NCBI RefSeq assembly: GCF_905147365.1
Contig: NC_056406.1
Span: 8,224,501-8,288,500, forward strand
Direction of reading: 5' to 3'
Length of the DNA stretch: 64,000 bases
DNA from: Aricia agestis
Lineage: Eukaryota; Arthropoda; Insecta; Lepidoptera; Lycaenidae
Shown here: one piece after another, positions 47,031 to 61,600 of the stretch
How the letters are laid out: each line of letters begins with the position of its first letter
Position numbering within the stretch: the first letter of the stretch is position 1
The notes under the pieces: model-generated
Database searches by the model: none
Seen by the model: the letters and a program-made list of their open reading frames with translations, nothing else
Told to the model about the DNA's origin: nothing
Position numbers and translations under genes: made by a program

Positions 47031-49752
47031 AAGCAATAAAACAAGTTAACTACAATGCTGTACTCAATTCGTGAAATATGTTAGGACTTGGGAATTGTAG
47101 ATAGATAATGTATTCGGCTGTGTTCAGTTCTGTTAAACTTTTGTTTCTAAATTATAAACTTAAAATATAATTATTAATTAAAAAAACTTAAAACAAATAA
47201 TAAAATAGGTTCAAAACATTCTATTCGTCAAGGTAACAATAATGTTTGATGATTGGACTAAATAAAAGTTTTCAAATTAGATACATTTTATAATCAAGTA
47301 GAGTATATTGGTAAATTATTTTTAATTCTATCAATAATATTGTAGTAACTGCATACGTATTTTAAGGCCATGATATTAACTTGTGTGGAAACACTTTTCC
47401 AATTGTTATTAAAAATAACTATGCTATGAATAATAGCTAGCTGTAGGCCGCGCATAACTTTTAGGTCGTCCAAAAATTTGCGTTGCCAAATTTTTCGGTG
47501 TCTATCCAGCGAATGTTAATAATTAACGCGAAGTAATATCGTACCAATGTTTAAAATATAAAGATCAGGCGGTAGTTAGATTACTATCCGAGAAGTTGAT
47601 TCAGTTTGGCGGACCAACGTAATTTGGTCGAATGTCAAACCCAGTCGACAAATCTCGACTAATTTTGAATTGACATAGCTACCATATTATAGGTCCATAG
47701 GTCCACCATCTGCCTATAAATAAATTTCTTGGACGGATTTCTCCGAGCGACTATAAGTTGTGCGCGGCCTATACGTACCCATGACGTATAGAAACATAAA
47801 TAATAATATTTATTGTAACAAGTAGAATTAGGTAGGTAGATAATTGCACTGATTTTATATTCTGTCATTGGGTGATGTTTGTTCAACTTGGCTCATAAAA
47901 ACGCTGTACGTTTATTGATGGTGTTATGTTTAAAAAAAAAAGATCAGATCAGAAAATTTTAAAATTGTGTCAAAAACAATTTGAAAAAAATAATTCCAAT
48001 GAATACTCCTTTAACGAGATATTTTTTGACCAAACGAATAATATATCATTAGATGATTTAACAAGGATAGATCAATTAAAATAGCTTATAGATTGATTAT
48101 TGATATATTTTATTACTGAATTTTTCCGTCTGTAAGCTCGTAAATCTACATAAAGTCACGAAAATGACAGTAGCGTAAAATATTATGGAATTGAAAATAA
48201 TATACTTTATTAGTCTTTTTTTTAAAGGCAGATGTTCTTTCTTTGTTTTTGCAAATTAAAAAAATATTAAATAAGCTATCGACATATTACATTGCAAAAA
48301 ATTGTATCTTTAGTGTAAATGTCGTTTAAAAATAAATAATCAATTACATAGATTTTAAAGAAATTTATGTGTGCAGTTTTGACTAAGCAAAATATTTATG
48401 AATCATATATCATTTTAGAAAGTAACACAGCTTTTTTTAGCTACCGAGAATCCACCTAAGTGTTTGAATATACAAGCATTAATTAATATTCGCCCAAGAA
48501 CTATAACTATGGTACTACTGAAAATGTAAAAAAATGTCTTACACCATATTTGGTTCTGCCGAGTTGCAAGCGAATACATTTGAACAGGTCTTGTAAGTGA
48601 TAAAAATAGAACATCGTTTTGTTAAGTACTGCAGGACAAATGTGTGTAACTTTTTATTTAAAATTTTCCTTTCATAAAATATTTTTGTGATAAGATCTCG
48701 CTAAAAATGACATAACATATCGTTGTACTTTTGTCAAAATCAATTACTTGTACATAAGCTCTAATAGCTCTAATAGTTATTATGTCTATAAAATGTATAA
48801 TCTGGCAAAAGGAATGCCAAAAGATTTTAATATTTTTATTAGGTATGTAAAACAGTAAAAACATACTTATTTGTGTACTGTGCTGAAGACTCACTTAATA
48901 TTTTTAAACTCTCCTGTTATATTATCTTCCCTTCTCGTTAATGCTAGTATCTAGCTGTAAAAAATAAGAATTTTACTAGTCCTTGTTTAAGTAACCACGT
49001 CAACTTTAAAACCATATATAGGAGCGACACATAATTCGTAACTGGCAATAATGATAATTATAATATGAAATAAATATGTAGTAAAATTATTTTCTACAAA
49101 ACATATAAAAGAACAAAAAATATTGCTTTTGTAAACTAGCCTGGTTATTTATTAAAATAAGTAAAACCACTTTTGTGTCTTATTTTCTTACCCCTACTCC
49201 TTTAATAGTTCTAAGGTCCCCGACCTTACAGGTACACATTGCTTACAATTACAGTGTTGCCGTTTGTAAAAAAAATGAAATTGCCACTTAAAAAGGTAAC
49301 CATAAATAAAAAGAATCTCTTCGGAATTTTTGGCATTAACGTCTCTAGTAAGTACAACGACGCTGCGAAACGCGAACGGCGAAACAGCGGCGAACCGATT
49401 TGCTGTCTCACTCGCCACACGACAATGCGTTATATTATGGCATCTCGCTCTATTCCTATGTTTCGCAGAGAGGAATTTGTACAAGAGGCGTAAATTAAAA
49501 CTTATTATATCAGCTGTCATTGTCCAATTAAAGTCTAATAACTATAATATGAAATATTGGGAACTATCTGACATCAGACAATAATAATAACCAGCTATTT
49601 GATTTATTTTAAAAGATTATTAAATTTACTAGGTAATAAAGAGAAAAAAAAATAAAATGGTACAGTAGCTCTTACAATTTTTCTGTGAATATATATCTAA
49701 TCAAGTTACAATTATTTCATATAGTATAGGTTACTACATAAAATATTATATC
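47031..49752. other. Intergenic region between convergent CASC3 and transporter genes
   Basis: AT-rich, no exon found. It contains a reverse copy of the GTACCATCGAAGAAATT repeat (47600-47735: GGCGGACCAACGTAATTTGG and TCTGCCTATAAATAAATTTC). It also has a GC-richer patch at 49195-49500, whose open frames on both strands show no domain. TTTATT at 49603-49608 could be the minus-strand polyadenylation signal of the transporter gene. Confidence 0.4.
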
Positions 49753-49855
49753 TGTCGCAGCCAACTGGTTAAAAAGCCAGACGTGTGGTTGAATGGCGTT
49801 GTTCAAAGGGCTGGCTGTTTGATTAAACGACTATTTAAACCAGTTGGCTGCGACA
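49753..49855. repeat. Short MITE with TGTCGCAGCCAACTGGTT ends
   Basis: About 103 bp. TGTCGCAGCCAACTGGTT and AACCAGTTGGCTGCGACA are exact inverses. The interior also pairs weakly (AGCCAG / CTGGCT). Confidence 0.75.
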
Positions 49856-50059
49856 TATCTATCAATATCTTGCTTTTGCAACTTAAAATATATTTGCTCA
49901 CTTGGCGGGGATATTGTCTACGACAACAATTCATAATAAATAATATATTTTACTACCTACTCGCGTAGGTCTGTATAACAACCTGAAGGTGTACCTAATA
50001 AGTACCTCGTCAAGTTCTTAAGATTATTATCACAAGTTACGCTATGGCAAATAGGAATT

Positions 50060-53000
50060 TCACACATGGTTCGTTTCTACCACTGCCTCATCTTTTCTTC
50101 TTCTCTTCTTGCCTTCTAAATCCGCATAAATATCTTCTAGATTTCTCATCTTAGTTTCTGGCACACAGAATATGAGGTAGAATACGTTGGATAGGCAAAT
50201 GGCGCTAAAAATCCAGAATGTGGAGTGGTACCCGATCCACGAGTTGAGTGGGGCGAACAACTTGAGAAGCGCAAAGTCAGTCCCTAGCGATATCGCCATT
50301 ATCAGTGTTGCTACGGTGCCACGCAACTGAAATTAAAAACATCGTCATTATAGGTGACTGAAGGTGGCATTTTAATTGTATGGGTTATACATATAGTATA
50401 TATAGTATACTTATTGACTCATTATGCTAAGTACTCCCATACGGTTTTGCTCGATAGTTTTACTCCGAATCGAAGGAAATTACATATTTAATTCCATCGA
50501 GCCGGCTCGAAGCGAGCTTTCGAGCTGTCAGTTTTGCGGTCCACATGGTGGTTATTGCTCGATTTGGAGTAAAACTATCGAGCAAAACCGTATGTGAGTA
50601 CTTAGCGTTAGATTAGGAATCTAAATTTTATATTAGTTATAATAAGTATATGCCGTGCCCCCTGGCTACTTTTACAGTGGCGCAGAAAGTGAGATGAGAT
50701 CTACTTGCGGCTTTATATTTCCAAATGAAATTGAAACATTTTTAATCGCCGTACTTGTGGTCTACCACCGTAGCGTGCCTACCGTACTTACTTCAGTCAT
50801 CACTCTTCAGCATGCAGCATGTCAATGACGTAGACTAACGTTTCTCAAACATACATCAACTTACCTGGAAACTAAACATCTCCGTCATAATGACAAACGG
50901 GAGCGGCTGCAGGCCTGACGCGTCGGCGAAGATGCACGCACACAGCGCTACTATCGGCACCCAGCCCGGTAACGCCACTCCGACGCTCTGCAGGTAGAAC
51001 CACACTCCCAGCAGGCACATGCTGAACCCAGCTACCGCGCTTGTGACGGCCAGGAGCGGCTGGAAGATGAGAGAGGGGTGTTTGAGCTAGGTAGGTACAC
51101 GCTCAGTAGTTAAATGTCTGCCAAACTTTCGATTATGAACCTTCGGTTACAAATTACAATATACGAGTGAGGTGTTCTTCAAGCTATGTACCAAAGAGAA
51201 TGTCATATACTACCTATGTACCATCGAAGAAATTTATTCATAGCCAGTTGACGGACCTACGTCATTTGGTTGGTTTATGTCAATTCAATGTTAGTCTGGG
51301 TTTAACATGACGCGACCAAATTACGCAGGTCCGCAATCTGCCTATGAAATCAAATTCTTTGATAGTTCTATGGTTGATTTGATAGTTATGATTACGACAG
51401 TATATAAATAAGTCTATGGTTATGATAGTTATGACAGATAAGCAGAAAGTTACGCCGCGCTAGGACCGTTGTAGACCACCGAAACCGGAACGTTCCCTAT
51501 GATTCGCTAACACTGACCTCCATTATACAAGTACTTGTTTAATGGAAATCAGTGTTCGCTAATGTCTAATATTATATAATTATTAATATTATTATGGTAG
51601 AGCTCGTCCAATTTAAAAAGACGCGCCCCTCTCTCGTATTTACAATACCAAATTTTTCATTTACTTATCTGATATCTCAATTATCAACCAATGAAGTGGT
51701 GGGGTGCGTCATTTAAAGCAGGTAAACATTGGGCGTTTTGAAGCGCGCGCGCATAGAGTATAGAGTTATAACAAAAACAGCGTTTTGAACAGAAAAAATG
51801 GCAACAACATAACGTAATTTAAAGTCTACATAATATATGATCTAGTAGTTACTGGCCGTACAGATAGCAACTCATAAAATACAGTTTAGGTACTTTTACG
51901 AAGTCGAACAAATATTTATTTTTTTATAGAGTAATAAAACCTTCAATAAAACGCTACCTATTTATCTATGCCCTATGCCCTTTGGAAGCTACAGTAGTAA
52001 ATCGGCAATAGATGGGTGAATAGGCTTTAAGAAGTAATATCAACTTAGGTTTTGGTTCCAATAAGTAAATAAAAAATAAATTACTTACTAGAATTTAAAT
52101 TATAGAGCTCTTGTGTTATAACCTGTGGTTACAACCGTATATTATATAGGTAATAACTACATTTTTCTGAGACAAAAACTATATTTTTAAACCCCTTGCC
52201 ACAGCCCACATACCAGTCGCTTCAGACAGGTGGGGAAACATACAGACTTCGATTTATTTTCGAAGTTTATGAAAGTTTGGTAGAAATACTATAGATACGT
52301 CATACGACTTAACTAACCTTTCTTCCAGCGCGGTCCACCAGTTGGCACGCCAAAAACGACCCAAATATTTGGACAGCGGCTAGCAGGATCGATTGCTTGT
52401 TCGGTGACAGGGCGATGCTGGTGTCGGGGTCCTTCCCCGCTTCGGCGAAGATGTGGCTGGCGTACACCAACACGGCAATGCACCCGCAGAATTCCCGAGT
52501 TAGGTTCACTATCAGCGCCACCCAAAACGCCTTCAGAGCCGTTTTATCGCTGACTGAAACAAATTTACGTACACGTAAATCACGCGAACTTATCACGCGG
52601 GCAATTATTCAAAAAGTTTTCTTTGCGACTCCACCACGAGTTTCAATCTTAGATTTAATGTGACAGTTGGAGGTATGTAGGTAGTAGCTACGTATTTAAA
52701 ACAAATATAGGTAGGTTTAATAGTTTCGGAGAAAAGTGTCTGTGATATACGGACGGACAGACAAGATGAGGGTTCTGTTTTTTTGGCATTTGGCTACGGA
52801 GCTCTAAAAAGTACGGGCGTGCCGTCGTCATCTAGTTTTCATTATTTCTGTAGCGAATTTAAGCGAAAGTTACTTACCTATTAATTACGTGAAAATGTCA
52901 TATTGTTTTAAATATAATACAATAATGTAATGATAATAAATTGTGCAAAACTTCTTACAAATGTTGACATGCCGCCCATGGCCGCGCTTTATTATAAATC

Positions 53001-55629
53001 ACTAGGATTGACTTTTAAACACAAAATTAGTTGAATACATAATATAGTTTAATAATGCCTGGAATCGATCTGCATTCATAACAATTTTTTTTACAATTTT
53101 GTCGCCTGATTCGTTCTTACATAACGCAGTCCAATAATTATTTATTATTAGGGAATGCCTCCGCCATTGCCCGCGCCGGCTCCCAAAAATATCAGTATTG
53201 GGAACCGGCGGTAAGTATACTGCCGGCACGGTATATATATATATACTAGCTGTTGCCCGCGACTTCGTCCGCGTTAACATAGTTATACTTAATAACAAAG
53301 ATGGATAGTTTTCCCTTTTTTGTGGTTCCTTATACAAAGGGTAAAAACGGGACCCTATTTAAGCAAACGTCAAACAAAAACGTCAATAAACTTTCATGTT
53401 TCTAATTTAAGAAATTACGGAATTTCACCCCCTTGGGGGTAGAATTACCAGAAACGCATAAATACGTATCCATTCATTTTTAAGCAGTAGCACAAAAATA
53501 AAGTTTCATGTTTCTAACTCAAGAAATGACGGACTTTCATTCAAAGTTTCAACCCCAATTTCACCCCCTTGGGGGTAGAATTTCCAAAAACGCTCAAATA
53601 CGTATTCACTCATTTTTAATCCGTAACTCAAAAATAACGTTTCATGTTCCTAACTTAAGAAATGACGGACTTTCATTCAGACTTTCAACCCCTATTTCAC
53701 CCCCTTCGGGGTAAAATTTTCAAAATTCCTTCCTTAGTGGGTGTCTACTTAATAAAACAACCCTACCTACCAAATTTCGTGACTGTAACTTTAACAGTTT
53801 TTGCTCAGCGATGATGAATCAGTCAGTCAGTCAGTCAGGACATGTAATTTTATAAGTATAGATATATGTGGGAGAGCCATGCTTCGGCACGAATGGGCCG
53901 GCTCGACCGGAGAAATACCACGCTCTCACAGAAAACCGGCGTGAAACATCGCTTGCGCTGTGTTTCGCCGAGTGAGTGAGTTTACCGGAGGCCCAATCCC
54001 CTACCCTATTCCCTTCCCTACCCTCCCCTATTCCCTTCCCTTCCCATCCCTACCCTCCCCTATTAACCTATTCCCACTTAAAAGGCCGGCAACGCACCTG
54101 CAGCTCTTCTGATGCTGCGAGTGTCCATGGGCGACGGAAGTTGCTTTCCATCAGGTGACCCGTTTGCTCGTTTGCCCCCTTATTTCATAAAAAAAAAAGA
54201 TAAAACAACGGCTGCCGGCGCCGGTGTAAATGCGTAAAACGCTAGGTTCCAGTGCCGGTAAAGAAATTAAAAGAAATATATCCTCTAATATTCGACTTTT
54301 TAACCGACTTCCAAAGGTAGAGGTTATATGTTGGGTGGATATTTTAGTTTTTTGTGATGCATTTTGATCAAATGCTACCAAAAAGTAAGATTTTGCAACG
54401 CTACAATGCAGATCACATTAATCATCATCATCAATCACTACAATTAATTCAAGATAATATTATGCGAAAGTATAATATTACTTGAGGAGTAGAAATTACT
54501 AAGAAATAAACAACGATGGATTATTGCGAAAATACTTTTTAATGTTCAAAGACCATTAAGTAATAATCATTGGTTAAAATCGTAAACATTGATTTAATTA
54601 ATTCGTAAAACAGTAGGTAAAACATAATATTTCTTCAAATCGAATAACATTTGAAGTAAGAAGATAATATTTATTATCAAATATTTGCGTTCCGATCCCG
54701 ATGCCCTTAGAATAATTCTCTTTGAAGTCCAAATGAAAATATATTACACGGCTGACCTAGTGACTGGAAGCTCCCTCGGCCTTTAAATTGATTTCTGAGG
54801 AGAGTAAATAAAGGATTTGACACGAATATTCGTTACCTTGATTCTTGTTAACAGGGAAATAAAGCTAGGAAGTTCCTAATGAGTGGGAAAACACTTTGCA
54901 CCTGTTACCAGCCCCGGATTTGTAAATAGGACGTTATAGGCCACGGCCTAGGAGCGGCAGCGTCTAAGGGTCAATTTATAATAGCGCTGCGCAGAGTCGA
55001 AGCGAATTCTCAAAAATTGAACACAAAAAATTCAACCTTAATTCCGAAGCGTAATGCATACATTACTTCTGCGAGGCCAATCAGCGTTGGTCGGGCGCAT
55101 GCATGCAAATTCTCAAAAGTACCTAATAAATTGCGTTAACGCTTTGGAGTTGGCACGAAGAAGCAACCCTTAAATATCAGGGCGAACGAAGCAAGCTTTA
55201 GTATAATCGTAACAATTTTATACGTGGGAGAGCCATGCTTCGGCACGAATGGGCCGGCTCGACCGGATAAATACCACGTTCTCACCGAAAACCGGCTTGA
55301 AACAGCGCTTGCGCTGTGTTTCGCCGAGTGAGTGAGTTTACCGGAGGCCCAATCCCCTAACCCCTACCCTATTCCCTTCCCTACCCTCAACTATTCCCTT
55401 CCCTTCCCTTCCCTACCCTCCCCTATTACCCTATTCCCTTTTAAAAGGCCGGCAACGCACTTGCAGCTCTTCTGATGCTGCGAGTGTCCATGGGCGACGG
55501 AAGTTGCTTTCCATCAGGTGACCCGTTTGCTCGTTTGCCCCCTTATTTCATAAAAAAAAATCAACAACCTGAAGATTTTGTGTTATTTTTTAACCGAATT
55601 CCAAAAAGGAGGAGGTTATATGTTCGTCT

Positions 55630-55666
<37 letters not shown>

Positions 55667-58600
55667 TTTTGTATGTTCAAATATATAATTTTAATTTTGT
55701 ATAACAATTACGAAAGCGGTGAGCTGATGGTGGCATCTATGAGCAATCGAGGAAAATCCTTGAAATTTATCAAAACACTCATAGTGGTTAAAATGTTGTT
55801 TCTAGTAACTTAAACATATGTTACGAATAACAGAAAGTTCATACGAAGGTGTCTCTTGGTCCAAAGGCACTGAACAGAATTCCTGAACCTTTAAAGATAA
55901 AAGCTTGGAAATTGCAGTATCGCTTAGATAACTGCAAGCATTTACCACAATTTCGCTTACAGTAATATAATATGGATAGTTAATATTCGTAGTAGTTATC
56001 TACGCATAAAGCCTTGTCTTGTAGATAACTAAAAAGAGTAAAATGATTATTTTTTAACAAAAAATTGAACCCAGGTCGGTACTGGCTAAGTTCTATGTCA
56101 AGTATCTCAGTTCTGGGCTGGTACCGACTTCAAAAGAATGAAAATTGAGTACAGAATTCGTTGAGATTTAGTCGAATTTTGAAAAAGGCACTAATGAAGA
56201 ATAATAATTATTTCATATTTTTAGGTCATTTTAAGGATATTGTTTTTTCCTTGGAAGTCGGGTTCAATTTTTTGTTAAAAAATAATTATTTTGTAAATTA
56301 TCACTACTCAACAAATTTTCAACTTTTTTTTTTATCTGAGTTCCTACTATATAATTATAATTACTTAATGTGCGACAACTAGTAAGACGTAGATAACCAA
56401 TAAATTTTTGCATGCTGCTGCTGCAGCCTGGATTCTATAGGAGCCGAGCTCCATATTATGAACCCAAAGTGGAGGTTTCATGTTTGGACTCATTTTGACG
56501 GCCTCATCCAAAAGGACACTCCTAGATGGTATTCATTGGGATATAATATGATCCTGTTGATAGGAATTATTCTGCACTATAACCGACACAAGTTTAAAAA
56601 GCATGAAATAAAATTATGAAATAAATAAAATAATATATTTTACTTACTGACTTTAAGTTTAAATAATTCCTAAGTGTAAAGTGATATTTTAGTCCATAAT
56701 TATTGCTGTCAAGGTGTGTCGGGGGACCGCTTATGTAGAAGTTGATTTCACATAACATTATAGTTTAAGGGTCAGTTCACAGCGAACCGAATCGAGACAA
56801 TCCGTGACATAGCGATACAAAATGCAAAAGACACTCTTGGCGGTCCCCCGACACACCGTGAGTCGTGACAACAAAATATCACTTTACACTTAGGAATTAT
56901 TTAAACTTAAAGTCAGTAAGTAAAATATATTATTTCATTACTTTTTAAAGTTGTTTGGCGGGGATTTTTTTAAATTTCTTAATTTAATGTAATTTAATTT
57001 AACCATCGTTTTTCACACATCATAAGACACACGACAGACACGTTAAACTTTGTTTTCGTCTGGGGTTAAAGGTCGCTAAACAAGGAACACCATTGGATTG
57101 TATACAAAACATATTTATTGCCTCAATTGATGTGTTGACCTCATAGCGCTGGTAAATTGTCCTTGATATCAGCCCACTTATTATTTTCAATTCCCTCACC
57201 GTATAATTGTGTTGCCAGCAACTCTCCGATGTCAAATGGCACGCCATAAGTCAATTGGCACATCGGCTGCGGGAGTCACAGATTGCCAGACATTGTATGC
57301 CAGACCGGAGCCCCGATTATTGAGCATGAAAATTTCTAGAAATTTATGTTCATCATCATCATCATTACTAGCATACACCATTATACCATGGATCGTCCCA
57401 TAAAGGGTTATCATCATACAAACGTACGAAAACCTAGGGAGTTTGTAGTGTAGAGTAAGACCTTACCAAAAAGTAAGATTTAGGTTATTAGGTTAGTATA
57501 TTAGGATAGAAGGTATATAATGGATTAATGGACCGCGTGACACAGCTAGTCATTTATATGTGTAAGGCGCAAGCAAGGTTTTCTAGTTTGACTAAAGTTT
57601 CTTAGTCTACTGTTTGCATAACTCTTATGTTATCATAAGCCGTAATTTATGTTTAGGCTTTGAATAACATTCTGTTTCATAGTCAATTAAGCCAGACGTA
57701 GAATATTGACAGTCGCATTCGAATTGGTTTTTATCTAAAAACTTTTGCCAACGGAGCCCTAGATTTAACTTCAAAATTCTCCCGTATGAAAGTTGGCGAC
57801 TTAAACACTAGTTAAGTATACTGTTTTGTTGCAAAATAATATTTTGTTAGAAAAGATCTTATTCAACCTCTGCACATAGCGCCATAATGGACAATCATAC
57901 ACCATGGTCCATGGTGCAACATGATTGGGCAATTGCCTAGGTACGTTTCCGGCAATGAAAAATGTCTATCATGCAGGCTGGGGCATCACTGTGAAGAAGA
58001 GCCAGCCTACCCTACTATATTATATCCTTCATTACCGAAGAAGTGAAGGTTACGTATACCATGAATTTAACTCACATAGTAGTTTTGGGGCGAATTTAGG
58101 GTCGCAGGTTTTCTGTTCTATAATCAGCCGTTCCATCTCTTGGCTGATTGACTCGTCAGTGGCAGGAACGGATCGCAGCCACCCGAGAACCTTAGCCGAC
58201 TCCTGAAATTGATTAAACAGCAAATTGGGATGGACGTTTAAATTTGCTTATTTTATGATAATGATAAGAAAAGCTTTTGCAAATTGTTCGAAACATGACA
58301 GCTATTACTTTGTAATTTAACGTAACTAATAAGTAGGGCACGTCTTATAGGCATGATGATTTTTTTTCTTATTGGTAATTGAAATACCCTTAAAAATAGA
58401 AACATCGCTGAAAGAATGACTCTGATAGCTTAAAAATTCACCAAGATATGACAATTCAAACACCTCATAAAATACACCTGCCCCAAACGCTCCATACAAA
58501 GTGCTACGAAAGTATGACGTCACTCTTCCGTAGTTTGTACGCATCGGGAGAGAACTTTGTTCGATAGGTATATTAAATATTGCGTTTATGAAAGTGGTTT

Positions 58601-61600
58601 TATAACAAAAGTTGCTTTTAATTGCATAAATTATCGAATGGTAATACAAATATAAAGAAAGGAGAATGCAGTAAAGTGGTCCAAATTTCCACCACTAACG
58701 AGACCCATATTGACTTATTGTCCATTAAATATAGAGTTACTTTCATTATGAGACAAATTAAAAATAAGCTGTCAGTAAAAAGTTATAACTTATAACCATA
58801 TGAAAAATATTTTTTTGAGTGAAAATTGATACTAATATTCTTCTATTTCAGTGAAAACCTACAGTATTGTGGGAAAGTTATGGCCCTAACCACAAGAGGA
58901 GATTTACATTTAATTTTTGATCTGTGACTAGTTTAGTTGTTTGACAATGAACAAACCTCAGACCGTCCACATTTGATGAGATAGGAAGGTGTTTCGGGCA
59001 GCCGCAGTAAGATGCAGAAGTGGATAAGCGGGATGGCCAGTAAAATCCACAGCGCTGTGTTAAACTGCAGCAAGTCACCCAGTATAAACACCAGAAGATT
59101 TCCCATTGTCTGAAAGAGGAATATTTTTTTTAGAACACGACCATAATAAAACTAAAGATGATGGAACAAATTGTTACCAATGGTATTTTCAGCTCGTTTT
59201 AATCTGTAAAGCTATAAGAAAAGAGTAGTAGGTATAGTAAGAGTATTATACTTTATTCTAAAACCATGAGCGACGGTAAGCGCTTTACATGAGGTGATCT
59301 GTTGCTCTATGTGGAAAAGCAATAATATTATGCTCTACGAGTATCATGGCGCTGTGGCAAAATAAAGTTTTTAAAACCTACCGTTTAATGATTACAGAAA
59401 CTAAGATGCCTATTGCCTACCACCGGTTCGGGAACTAGCCCGGCGAGAAGAACCGGCGTAAGAAACTCGCACGCCATCTTTTACTAAAAAGATGTAAAAT
59501 TACAATTTTAAAATAAATATAAGAATGTTCTGGCTATGTAACAATAATAAAAGTAAAACCTGCATGGAGCCACCCTATTCCCAAGGTGTGCTGTCTTCAT
59601 TGAAATCATTGACTTTAAAATACGCTTTAGCACACAAACGTTCTTTGACTGCTTTTTTAAATTTATTTTGAACATTTTCTGGGATGAATTTTCATTAACG
59701 AGCATAGGCGCTCGTTTGCCTATAACTACAATAATGTAGGTAGATACTAAAAGGGCGCGAAAGTTAGATCCAGTAGAAACACACAATAAAATATATCTAT
59801 ACTAATATTATAATTGGGAAGAGTTTGTTTGTTTGTTTGAACGCGCTAATCTCAGGAACTACTGGTCCGATTTGAAAAATTCTTTCAGTGTTAGATAGCC
59901 CATTTATCGAGAAAGGCTATAGGCTATATTTTATCACGCTAATACTTATAGGAGCTAAGAAATAGAGGAAAGTGTGGAAAAAACAGGGGGAAATTGTTTG
60001 AAAGGGCTTATTTGAACGCGTTAATCTCAGGAACTACTGGTCCGATTTGAAAAATTCTTTCAGAGTTAGATAGCCTATTTATCGAAAAAGGCTATAGGCT
60101 ATATTTTATCACGCTAAAACTAACAGGAGCGAATAAATAGAGGAAAATGTGTAAAAAACGGGAGAAATTATTTGAAAGGTCTTATCTCACGAACTACTGG
60201 AGCAATTTTCCTGTTATTTGGCACAGATAAGAAGTAGACCACGTGAAGGATCATAGGCTATTTTTTGTGGACTGATTTATCTGAGAAATATCTAATTTAC
60301 GCGGGCGAAGCTGCGCGGAACGTTATATTTCGCGTGGTCACGACATCACGCGTAAACGGCTGGACCCATTTTGCTGAAATTTGGTATAAAGACACTTTGA
60401 GTCCCGAAAAGGAACATAGGATACATTTTATCCCAGAAAAATGTACGGTTACTGCGCAATATACTTTTATGATTTGGGCAAAAACTATTCAATCTATTTT
60501 GATGGAATTTGATATGGAGATACTTTGAGTGACGGGTAAGGACAAGGCATACTAATTTTGTCCCGGAAAATGTACGGTTCCCGCACAATAAACTTTTATG
60601 ATTATCGCCTAAACTATTCAATCTATTTTGATGAAATTTGGTATGGCAATAATTTCAGTCTCGGGAAAGGACAAGGGATACTTTTTATCCCGGAAAATAT
60701 ACGGTTCCCGCACAATAAACTTTTATGATTTCCCCCATAGCGATAAAGATCTATATATCCAGGCTTCCTGAGCCGATACTCAGGAGGCCCATAACAAGTA
60801 AGCGATTCCGCTCTGAGGAGTTACTGTGAAAATAATGAGCCTCATTTTGCAAAGTGTTAAAATTAGGTGTAGGATAAATAAACGATAATAAGGGCCTGTT
60901 TCACCACTTGCTGATAAAGTGCCGAATAGTCTATTCACAACTTTTTTGACAGATTCTCCATACTTGATCTGCCAAGTTTATTGTTGGATAGCCTATTCGT
61001 CACTTATCAGGAAGTGGTGAAATAGGTCCTAAGTATTGTAAATATGTTGTTCTTATAGCGGCAACACAAATACACAATCTGTGAAAATTTCAGAAGTCTA
61101 GCTATAGCGGTTCTTGAGATGCAGCCTGGAGACAGACAGACACCGAAGTCTTAGTAATAGGGTCTCGTTTTTACCCTTTGGGTACGGAACCCTAAATTAA
61201 GCTTGATAGTAATAAAAAAAATGTTCTACCCGGACTATTGTGATCTCACTCAATAATTATAGATTCAATGAAAAAAGCTAAATTTTTACGTCTACATTCT
61301 TTATACGGGCCTTTGTAGAAATATGTAGGTATGTACTGTAATACAAATAAGCCTTAGAAAAAGTGTTTTCCGAAATATTTTGATTGAAAATGAAACGCGA
61401 CCTTAATGAAATATTTTATCAAGATGACACATTTTAACAAGTAGGTACATAATATCTTATAACGTAGGCTGTTCAGGGAAATCTCGTTAAAACAAAATAT
61501 GAACTACATAACGAGATGGAATTTCTCGAAATTTTGGCGCAATTAGGGGCTCAAACAAACTTTAATGCCGAAACATAATAACGAGGCCGCAAATTATATA

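Noticed and set aside
60265..60621. Overlapping open frames on both strands
   Set aside because: They follow the ~130-bp tandem units of the repeat at 59796-60738.
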